From Eurosta solidaginis (lineage: Eukaryota; Arthropoda; Insecta; Diptera; Tephritidae): a DNA stretch of 64,000 nt. The stretch's first letter is position 1. The number at the start of each line of letters is the position of its first letter. Both the position numbers and the translations under genes were made by a program. The stretch is from the NCBI RefSeq assembly GCF_040869045.1, contig NC_090319.1, positions 302,548,998-302,612,997 of the forward strand, given 5' to 3'. This document shows, piece after piece, positions 55,980 through 64,000 of this stretch. The notes under the pieces were generated by a model. It was not told where the DNA came from, made no database searches, and worked only from the letters and a program-made list of their open reading frames with translations.

Positions 55980-57422
55980 CACTGAAAGAAATGGTGCTAG
56001 TAACATCAACAAATCAGTTCTGTTGTTCTTGACTTAACGGAGATTCGGTGAAAATGATCGAAATACGGTTAATTTGACCGAGTTCTTTGTCAAACGAACA
56101 AATTAGTTTAGTCATTTCAACAGAAGAGAAATTGTCGCTCTTAAGTTAACAAAATTCTGTAAAATTGACAGATTCCTGGTCAATCTAACTGATTTTTCTG
56201 TTAACACAACTGATCTCACTGGTCATTTCAACAGCGATCAACAGTCAATACATGAGAAAATTTGAAAGAGAATTTTATGCTCACTGCGCTCTCTACTTTT
56301 TACTTATGACGATGGTGCCACTTGTTAAAAAAAAATACAAAAATAAGAAAACCACCAATTAAAAAAAATACACAAATTGGGAAAACAACAAAAAACTAGT
56401 TTTTCAGTTATCAATACAAAAAGAAAAACCCTTTTTTTCAATTTACTGTGCAAAAAATTATGAGATACCGGGACACTTATTTATCGGGTACAATTTTGCA
56501 ACTTCTCCTCCAAGCGAAATGCAAAATTGAGCCCTCTTGTTGCAAAAGTTTTGTTTGAACGAACAGAATTTTTCCAAAGTTAGTAACATTTTGTTCAAGT
56601 TTTTACGAATTTTCACTCACGCGAACGAATTTAATAAGATAACAAAAACACATCCTTTTTTAATGTTGATGTTTCCGACAAAATAAAAGTTTGAGTTGTT
56701 TTGGAATCGTTTCAACATAAAGTGTTACGAAAATTAAACTTGCCGAATTACATGTAAAGTTACTCCAGTGGTGAATTACCTTCCTGCGAATTGATTATTT
56801 ACATTTCTATAACTCTATTTAAAATGTTATGTCAAACATTTATACAAGTTTTGTTCGAAACAATCAAGTGTGGCAACTGCATGCGAGAGAAGAAATTGAG
56901 AATGAGCTGAGCTGCAACTGAAAGAATTGAGAGTCAGTTTTGTGACTACTATTTTCATTTCTATTTATAAAGCGAAGTTCGAACCTATAAATTAAATAAA
57001 TTATAAAATATAAAATTAGGTGAAAGTGCGTTTAATAAAACAAAATAATAAAGTATATAATGTTTAATGTGTGCCAGCATATTTGATGTAAGCCCAATTG
57101 ACGTTCGCTACAGTAATCCCGCAGCCTGTAGGATCTGCTTATTTCCGGATCAGCGCAGTATACCGCAGACCCTACTCCTTCCACTACTTTGGAACCATCG
57201 GTGTACCGCCTCGTCCGCCATTTGCGCACCCTTGCGCCAACCGTCCACCACTTTCGTACAAAGCTGTCGCAACAACTTTTTTTGTTCATTTGACGTCAAT
57301 TACGAATCAACGATTTGTGCGCAGTTGATTCAACATCTTGTTGCGATGGGTAAAAATTAACAGAAATTTCGGTTGAATTGATCCGTATTTCGGTTGGTTT
57401 TAACAGTCCTTTTCTTTCAGTG
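55980..57422. mobile_element. CACTG-ended TIR element carrying LINE debris
   Basis: Ends CACTGAAAGAAA and TTTCTTTCAGTG, flanked by TA (55978-55979 and 57423-57424). The interior has tandem-like phrases (gttctgttgttcttgactta; gtcaatctaactgatttttc; gttaacacaactgatctcac). The CACTG terminus with a 2-bp duplication resembles CACTA-type (CMC) elements, but no transposase is present. Confidence 0.55.
57090..57215 (-). pseudogene. LINE RNase H fragment
   Basis: The minus frame reads RRYTDGSKVVEGVGSAVYCA, then DPEISRSYRLRDYCS. The YTDGSK...G-G motif is the first catalytic block of LINE RNase H. It is isolated inside the CACTG-ended element. Confidence 0.7.
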
Positions 57423-57941
57423 TAAGTGCTATAATATTTTTGAAAAATTGTTTGTTGTCAATTTGTTAGCGTAAATTTGAATATCATACCGAAGTGCCTT
57501 GGCTTCATATGGAAGTGCCTTTTCCTTGCACTTTCATATGAAATTCAGGCACTTCCGTTTTGCAATTGCCTTTTTTGTCGCTATTCCTTTATACACGCTT
57601 AGGTACATACTAATTCTCTACGTTTTTATCCAAGTTGTGGGGAGTACTTATAGGCGCGCTCTCAAGAGCTTAGTAACATTGGACTTTTAGCAGTGCTTTT
57701 ATAAGTAGTGCTTCCGCTGTTTTACTATTATATCGATATTTTTTTTTTGTATTTAATTAGCGAAACATTGAGTTGAGCTTGGTTGGCTTCTACACACACT
57801 GTTCATTGCTAAACTGAAAAACTATATTATAAACAGAATATACAGTTTAGATGCAGCCATCGAAGTTAAAAATGGTGCCTTACTATTTCCAAATAATAAC
57901 AAATTCGTTTCAATTTTTCTACAACATAAATTGTGGTTTTT
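57423..57941. other. Unassigned; gelsolin downstream flank
   Basis: No gene seen. It holds aagtgccttttccttgca and gaagtgccttggcttcatat near-repeats at about 57490-57530. Confidence 0.4.
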
Positions 57942-57947
57942 TTATTT
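57942..57947 (-). terminator. Gelsolin polyadenylation signal
   Basis: AATAAA on the minus strand, 32 nt past the gelsolin stop codon. Confidence 0.6.
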
Positions 57948-57978
57948 AAAAGTAGTGATTATTTTTGATGTAGCTCAT

Positions 57979-58056
57979 TCAAACTTCATTTAAAACATCG
58001 ATGTCATTGCTGCCTTCTAGAGCTTGTTTTGCGATCTCTTCGTAGGAAGGTGTTAC
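57979..58056 (-). CDS. Gel: Gelsolin last exon
   Basis: 78 bp; acceptor tatataaaacag. VTPSYEEIAKQALEGSND then IDVLNEV and TGA. This short helix-like tail follows G6, comparable in place to the C-terminal latch of vertebrate gelsolin. Confidence 0.88.
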   Translation of the reverse strand, partial: VTPSYEEIAKQALEGSNDIDVLNEV

Positions 58057-61000
58057 CTGTTTTATATAGGAAAAAATAAAAGTCTTCATTAGCATAATAT
58101 AAGAATTAGTTCTTTTTCTCCAATGAAGACGAGCATGAATAACAGTGTTATATGATTTTCGCTTCAATAACCATAATTGCAACGTTGAAAGTTTTGTTTC
58201 CATCCTGAATCCATGCACGTCTTCAAATTTTATGGTAAATTTAGAAAATTGTGCTTTAACAATTAAAAAGGTGATCAAGTTCAGGTAACAAAGTTCGGGA
58301 TTCAGTTATCATTTTGAGATCGTCATACCATTAAATTTGGGACCTTGTATAGTAGGCTATGTTGGTTGACAGCCTCTTAAGTGAATCGTAAATGGGTTAA
58401 GTAAACCACTAAACAAAGTTTTAATTTGCCAGTATAAAGAGTCCAATACGATAACTGTCTCCTGCAAATCAAAACTGGCAGCTTGCTGCCTAGCTAATTC
58501 TGTGGCAATTTGAAAAAAAAAACAACCTATTTCGAGTTAGGATAATGGCGATACATAGACCTATATCTGAAAATCTAGGCGCAATTCACCATTGTAACTT
58601 CCTATATTTTGTAGCAGCCATTTGGCGCTAGAGCTGTGAGTGAGTAACACAGGGAGATCTGTAACGGATTTCTGTTATTAAGCCAGAATATCACTTTTAT
58701 CCTAACTCGAAATAGGTTGTTTTTTCGAATTGCCACAGAATTATATCCAAGAACAACAGTATGAGTAAATTAATAATAAAATAAATACAACTTAGAAGAC
58801 GAATTATAAGTTGAGTTAGAATTTTATTCACTTTCCACCAACCTGCCAATAATCCGAGTCCCATGATGGGAACATACGTGTGAACACGCGCGGTTCATTG
58901 CCTTGCACAATACGTATTACAGTGACCGTATCCATTGTACGTTCAGTGGGCTCATCTCTGATGTATTTCTATAAAATAAATCGATAGTTAAAACTTTGTT
59001 GTTTGAGTTGTACGAGAGATGGTCGATAAGTGTGTGACTTTTTGAATCAAATTGATTACTATTTTCGAACTCCTTTTTCACAAATTGGAACCAATGTGGA
59101 ATAATTTTGTTTTTCCTCCCGGTTATCCACCATGCCATCACTTAGCAATTGTTACGGCATCCCGTGAAAAAATAATAGGTTATGCCAAATGGTTTTTTAA
59201 GGTTCGATAAAGCGTCTGAACTCAACTACGGGTACTATTAAACATGCAAAGGGATTAACCTCGTTTAGTCGACAAAACTATGTGAAAACGACTTCAGAGC
59301 AGAAAATGCTACTAAAACTCTGACTAAGGCTTCTCAAGACAAAATTATTGACACGGGTCAGGAGAAAAGTAACACTCAAAAACGGTTGATAGTGGTTTGG
59401 CAAACACTAGGAATGTATAAAAAAGATTCTCTAATAAAATTCATCTGCCGATTGGTGTCGGCATGGGGCTCTGCCTTAATCGCTGAGTTATTACTATTAT
59501 TATTATTTAGTTTGAAAATCGACTATCGAACAATGAAGTTATGATAAAACAAAACAATTTACATTTAGAAGGATCAATACTATTAGCCCTGTTCAAATCT
59601 GAGGGCGTCAATCGCAACGTTTTTTCGACACAGTCCACGGTAGTAAAGTTTTCCTGCGCTCTTTTTTTAGAAATTGATTAATGTTCTCCCAAGATATGCA
59701 ACTGCTATGAAAGCCTGCCATTTCGCCCTAATAAAAGTAGTATAATAATTAAACTCTATTAGTCCGGACTGTGTTCTTAAATTGTCACAAACTTATCAAC
59801 TGACCCTCGTAGTATGTGTTAAAACATACCTCCGCCATCTCAAGTAGTCTTCCATTTTCTTCTGCAGTAGCGCTAGAGCCTACCCACATATAAATTTCAT
59901 CACCTGCATCTATCAGCATAATATCATTCGTATCAAGATCCTGTAAAAGTGTACAAAAAATTTTCGTTCTGAGCAAATGATTATGACATCACAAAAACTC
60001 ACCGCTTGTTCGAAATGTGTAATTTCCTCAACTTGAAAGCGTTTACCATGCAAACGGCAGTGGAATAATCTTGGTTCCAACAAAGGTTTCGTCACATCAC
60101 TCATGCTGCGATCATATATACCTTCACCATGTAAAGCATCCCAAAATGCGTCGGGTTCAGCACCTTCCTCTATCACTTCGACAACGCCATCCGACCAATA
60201 ATGCGCGAATCGCTCTTTTGCCATGTTCTTCTCGAAATCACTGGCACCCTATGTGTAAAAGATTTAAAGTCAGTTGGAAATAAGCCGTAGTTCTAAGCAA
60301 CAGTAGTGAGTTAAAGTGAGAGAAGTACTAGCTGAGAAAACCACTTCGACATATTCAATTCAAGAAATTGCAAAAAAGGCAAAACGCCCATGATCAAAAA
60401 AATATTTGCAAATTGAACCATACCAAACATTTAAAGACCGCTTTTTCCATGTCGCTTTGTAACGAAATTCGAGTTCGTTCGTTCGTTCGTCACACATCAT
60501 TAGCAGGTCCGTCAAATAAACTGCCAGTTAGCGTTAAGCGGAGAAGGATAAATCGGCTGTGTGTGCCGCATTTGATGATATTGTCTGACATCACCGCCAC
60601 CTAGGAACCCGAATCTCAATTTACAAAGTGATACCATATCGACAACCTTTCTAGCCGATACCGATAGTTTTACCTGACGCTTTTATTAAGATAATTTCGC
60701 TAGCTGTATCACACCGACTTGAGGGACAAAATTAATTGACGAGATCTTCTTGAATTTTAGTGGCGACTTCTGATTATGGATTTTGGTCCGAAAAACCTCT
60801 AATTCTTTTCTTTAATCTAAAAAACTATAAGGATGGTTGAGCAAATCTTAGCGTGCCTTCTGCGCTAAAATTCTTTGCTAGGGCCCTACACCCCGTAATG
60901 CCATAGTCAATTAGGGTACGTTGGGACTCAAACGCGCTACTTCGATCCTTTTCGATAAGGCGAACCTTCAGACATGTAAAAAGTTAAACTCTCTCCTATC

Positions 61001-63295
61001 GAGACTAACTACTGACGCTGTCTGTGTGTTTCCTGTTGAAACCATTTGTGTCCTATCACTACTATTATATAATACCAATGACAACTTTTTAATGAGATTG
61101 AGGCTGCTCGACATCGAGGCCATACACGCAGTCGATTAGCGATGCTGCGAAGGAGAAACACTATGCTTTTAGTGTTTTAGATGGTTCTAAGATCCAGGAA
61201 TCGATAATCGATTTGGGTATCTGACACCACAAAGAATCGTGGAGCTTAACAAGATAAACTTCCAATAGAACAACAACTATGTATGTCGCTACTCGCCTTT
61301 TACTATAGCTTTACGGGGAATTAATGAACCCAATGGCATATGCTAGGAATTGTACCATGTATATTTCTGAGCCACTCCATACAGCTATTGATATAGAAGT
61401 TGGATTCCAAAAATTTCGAAAAATAAGCTGGTACTGCGAGGTATGCCTAATTTCTACGTCGTGAGCGCAAAAACCACACTGTTGACGTGTCCTCGATAAT
61501 AGTGTCTAACCACCGCAGCTACCCGGACTTGTATCCGGCCAGGAATATAAGGGTGCATTTTATGCTACTGCAATAACAACAACGAGAACGGCCGTGCTCA
61601 TACTACTGGGGACAGTCCAAAACCCCTCAAGGCAAAAAAATCATTGCCAAAGCAATCGGGCTAGTACTGGAGCGTACCGGATTCATGTCATGCAGAGGAC
61701 TGCTCACACCCGTACCTACAACAACAACATGAGACGTACGATTAAAACAAGGTGCGCATATCAATATAACGTTAAGAAGGCTAAACGGTAAGGTATCTAA
61801 GGGTTTTCTCACTGATTCCGCTGTTTATAGATGGGCAAGAGATCGGGTCTGAACTGGCACTACTTATTGTAACTTACCAAGCCAATCCATATGTAGACAC
61901 GATGTTCCGGCATCGTTACCAAAGCGAAGACGTCTTTTGAAGCCAACGAAGATGAATCGGTCACAACTTCGCTAGCATGCACATCACTGACATCTGTACC
62001 ACGTATGCGATATAATTGTGGTTTCATGGGCACGGCGGTGTACATAGTAACAAGTTTACCTTTGAACATTTTTAGGAAATGGCGTGGTTCATGATTTTGT
62101 GTTGTACGCACTAAAATAGCATCACGTTCCATAGCCAATGACATCGCATCTTCAAATGCACGTTCTTTAGCTGCATTCGTGGCCTTGGCGCCTTCCCACA
62201 CATAAATAATAATACCAGATTCACCATTCTTATTGTTATTATACTTGTAGGTAATGACATATGAAGCGAATCCCAGTAGCGGCATGTTGGACTCTAATTT
62301 AATTAGATTACGTATTGTCTCTTCACGTCCTTGTCGACTAACATATTGCACCACTTCGATCATCTCATTTTCTCCATTATCTGGCATAAAACCAATAGCA
62401 CTGCCACCACTCTTCTTTAAATTTTCCACATCTGGTAGTTCGGTAGAATCCGATGAATCATCAGAATCATAACCCATTGCAGAGCGTACCAAACGTGTGT
62501 GTGCCATACCAGCATCACGCCATGTAGCAAAATATTGTTTGAACGGCGCCGGTTCAGAACCCTCGATAACACGATGTACCTGCGTCCAGGCGGGGTATTT
62601 TTTGGTACGTAAAAATTCTTGTGCTTTATTCATGGCATCTGTTTTTTCGGCTTGTGTTGCGCGTCGGCCAACCCAAACGTATATGCCAGACCCCGTGTCC
62701 AAAATGAAACAATCATTGGTATCAAGCATTTCTTGGCGTAATGGTTTAGTAGAGATAGAATCAATTTTTAAACCACCTTTGGCGTCGGATACTTTGTAGA
62801 GCGTAACGGAATTAGCATCAGCCGTTTCAAATGCACCATCTTCCTGTTCGCTAGACTCTTCAGGTACTTGACCAGGTGAACCAGATCCTAACGTTGTAAA
62901 AAAGTGATGTTTATCCACATCCGTACTGAATTCATCTGAAAATGAAATTAAAGATTTCTTTAAACAAAATTTTACATGCTATAATTATGATTCAAACTCA
63001 CCAACAATATCGACTCTGGCACGCCCATTGTGATCTTGATCACGAATTTGATTAGCAGCACTGATCGCTTTTAACTTCTCTACGCGTTTTGCTTGTGGTC
63101 CAACATAAACGAGTATCTGATTGCCGGCATCTAAAATGAAGCAATCGCCTTTGTTCATCGATGATACCGACAGATTCACTTGACGTACACGCACATTACG
63201 CTTGCCCTTCACCTGGAATAATCGTTTCTCACCGGCTGCATTCGTTTGTACGTGCTTGAAGCCAGTGCCAACACCGCCTTGCTCGTAACGTACAC
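57979..63295 (-). CDS. Gel: Gelsolin, domains G2-G6 (3' part of gene)
   Basis: Gelsolin severs and caps actin filaments in a calcium-dependent way; insects make cytoplasmic and secreted forms. Six exons are in the window: 63295-63002, 62935-61878, 60248-60003, 59940-59830, 58968-58843 and 58056-57979. Their lengths and phases join into one frame of 636 codons plus stop with GT/AG at every junction. G2 is in the first exon (RYEQGGVGTGFKHVQTN, the actin-side-binding start); G3 and G4 and the start of G5 are in the large exon; G5-G6 are in the rest. Repeated gelsolin signatures appear: DCFILDAGNQILVYVG, DCFILDTGSGIYVWVG, GIIIYVWEG, DVFALVT...VYIWIG and DIMLIDAGDEIYMWVG. No lesion was seen. G1 and any signal peptide are off the right edge. 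The match to the fly gene is strong. Confidence 0.95.
58497..58741. mobile_element. TA-flanked MITE in gelsolin intron
   Basis: 245 bp between TA (58495-58496) and TA (58742-58743), with inverted ends attctgtggcaatttg / gaattgccacagaat and arms continuing caacctatttcgagttagga / cctaactcgaaataggttg. Tc1/mariner-like by target duplication. Confidence 0.8.
58843..58968 (-). CDS. Gel: Gelsolin exon: G6 end
   Basis: 126 bp, 42 codons; acceptor ttattttatag, donor GTTGGT. KYIRDEPTERTMDTVTVI, VQGNEPRVFTRMFPSWDS, DYWQ, matching the QGxEPxxFxxxFxxWD end of G6. Confidence 0.92.
58969..59829 (-). other. Gelsolin intron with SINE fragment
   Basis: 861 bp. A SINE-like fragment at about 59395-59500 (ggtttggcaaacactagg; aaattcatctgccg). 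Otherwise nothing recognised. Confidence 0.5.
59830..59940 (-). CDS. Gel: Gelsolin exon: G6 core
   Basis: 111 bp, 37 codons; acceptor cacttttacag, donor GTATGT. DLDTNDIMLIDAGDEIYMWV then GSSATAEENGRLLEMAE; the D-x-ND-I-M-L-x-D block is the G6 calcium-site region. Confidence 0.92.
60003..60248 (-). CDS. Gel: Gelsolin exon: G5 end, G6 start
   Basis: 246 bp, 82 codons; acceptor ttttacacatag, donor GTGAGT. GASDFEKNMAKERFAHYW, EEGAEPDAFWDALHGEG and PRLFHCRLHGKRFQVEEI (the first strand of G6). Confidence 0.93.
60249..61877 (-). other. Gelsolin intron with microsatellite and retroposon fragment
   Basis: 1629 bp. (GTTC)n-like run at 60473-60492; CAA-retroposon fragment at about 61655-61735 (caatcgggctagtactgg, ctacaacaacaaca). 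No coding sequence recognised. Confidence 0.5.
61878..62935 (-). CDS. Gel: Gelsolin exon: end of G2, G3, G4, start of G5
   Basis: 1058 bp; acceptor tttcattttcag, donor GTAAGT. Starts DEFSTDVDKHHFFTTLGSG, then LYKVSDAKG...DCFILDTGSGIYVWVGRR (G3), KYPAWTQVHRVIEGSEPAPF, an acidic linker (GYDSDDSSDSTELPD), G4 (LLGFASYVITYKYNNN, GIIIYVWEG, NHEPRHFLKMFKGKL) and the opening of G5 (LYRIRGTDVSDVHASEV, YIWIGL). Confidence 0.95.
63002..63295 (-). CDS. Gel: Gelsolin exon: G2
   Basis: 294 bp; acceptor aatttgttcag, donor GTGAGT. Begins with two nt of a split codon, then VRYEQGGVGTGFKH, KRLFQVKGKRNVRVRQV and DCFILDAGNQILVYVG, ending GRARVDIV plus one nt. The basic KGKRNVRVR patch lies where gelsolin binds actin and PIP2. 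Confidence 0.93.
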
Positions 63296-64000
63296 CTGAA
63301 CAAATTAAAAACAAAAAAAAACAAACAAAAAAAAACAAAAAAAAACAACAAATTATCAACTAGTGAATAACCGTTAAGACAGTATAACAAAAATTGCAGC
63401 TCTTCCTAAAATTCATTTTCAATTTTCTCATATACAGTTGGACTAAGTTCTTATATCAACAGCTACAGAAACCCACTGAAAGACTGAGGAAATGCCAATC
63501 TGCAAAGTGGGAGTCTACTCACTTCCGGTGCTCCGTAGCTTCTCCTCCCAATCTGTAGCTTCTTCCTCTTCTTCCAAAAGCAAGTGCCGTTAAAAGCACC
63601 TTCTGGGCCAGAGGTTCATGTCGTTTCCTTCCTGCTTCTCAATTTTTCTTTCACCAATATCATCCGCAATCATGAGGGGAAATTACTCCAATATAAGGGT
63701 CGTGCACTCTCGGTGATACTATTAGAAACTACACAATTTTGCATGTAAGGGCTTACTCACTTATTCCTGACTTATTAACTGTGATCACCATTACCGTACA
63801 AAACTTTCTACAAGAAGACATTGCTGCTAACATATTGGACGGTCTTATTTTGTTTTGTTGATTTTCCGACAGGGTGGATAAATGATGTATATTGGAACGA
63901 TTTTCCGTCATCCATTGTCAAATTTCGTTTTGAGACAAGCCGGTTTCGGCGTTCTGCCATCATCAGTGTCGATTTTCGTTCGTGTCTCAAAACCAAATTT
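63296..64000 (-). other. Gelsolin intron, with Penelope-like fragment at the window edge
   Basis: An A/C-rich tract at 63301-63350. From about 63800 to the window end, the minus strand matches the Penelope-like fragment at 19640-19740, including CTGATGA (63966-63960), a GGC/GCC stem and GAAAC (63947-63943). The upstream gelsolin exon (G1) is not present. Confidence 0.5.

Overview
This window looks like nuclear DNA of a higher (cyclorrhaphan) fly, most likely a tephritid fruit fly. It is AT-rich. The two host genes resemble their Drosophila counterparts closely (a rosy-type xanthine dehydrogenase and a gelsolin), introns have GT/AG borders, and the rest is packed with dipteran-type repeats. 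The genus is an inference; no species marker was recognised.

Host genes, both on the minus strand. (1) 22051-32076: a xanthine dehydrogenase (XDH/rosy) locus. Five exons are recognisable, but it carries a 1-nt deletion, a nonsense codon and a 4-nt deletion in its 3' half, plus two substitutions in the molybdenum-site motifs. The short first coding exon was not found. I read it as a young pseudogene or decaying paralogue. (2) 57979-63295: the 3' part (domains G2-G6) of an apparently intact gelsolin gene. All six exons join in frame; the G1 exon(s) lie beyond the right edge. A 150-bp HSP70 fragment (18977-19126) and a possible orphan exon (54154-54267) are the only other host-like coding pieces.

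Everything else is mobile DNA, much of it nested. 1.5-7.5 kb: a 5'-truncated RTE-like LINE, then a helicase-tail element with a long palindrome that was itself hit by a 2.4-kb foldback element. 7.9-9.7 kb: dispersed repeats. 10.4-15.8 kb and 33.4-37.4 kb: two copies of one diverged segment; each carries insertions the other lacks, so together they give empty and occupied sites for four elements. 15.9-19.8 kb: a SINE split by a hAT-like element, a hAT MITE, the HSP70 fragment, an LTR and a Penelope-like piece. 20.5-22 kb: retroposon and LINE tails. 23.3-28.4 kb: XDH intron 3, containing a 3.1-kb LOA/I-type LINE. 32.1-33.1 kb: two head-to-head Penelope-like tails with hammerhead-like motifs. 37.8-41.9 kb: a dispersed repeat split by a 3.8-kb hAT transposon. 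41.9-47.4 kb: a wrecked Ty3/gypsy element containing an RTE copy and a Helitron-like end. 48-57.4 kb: more repeats, MITEs, a solo LTR and a CACTG-ended element.

Target-site duplications were found for ten or more insertions, so many element boundaries are exact to a base. Family names rest on remembered motif patterns, not on database searches.
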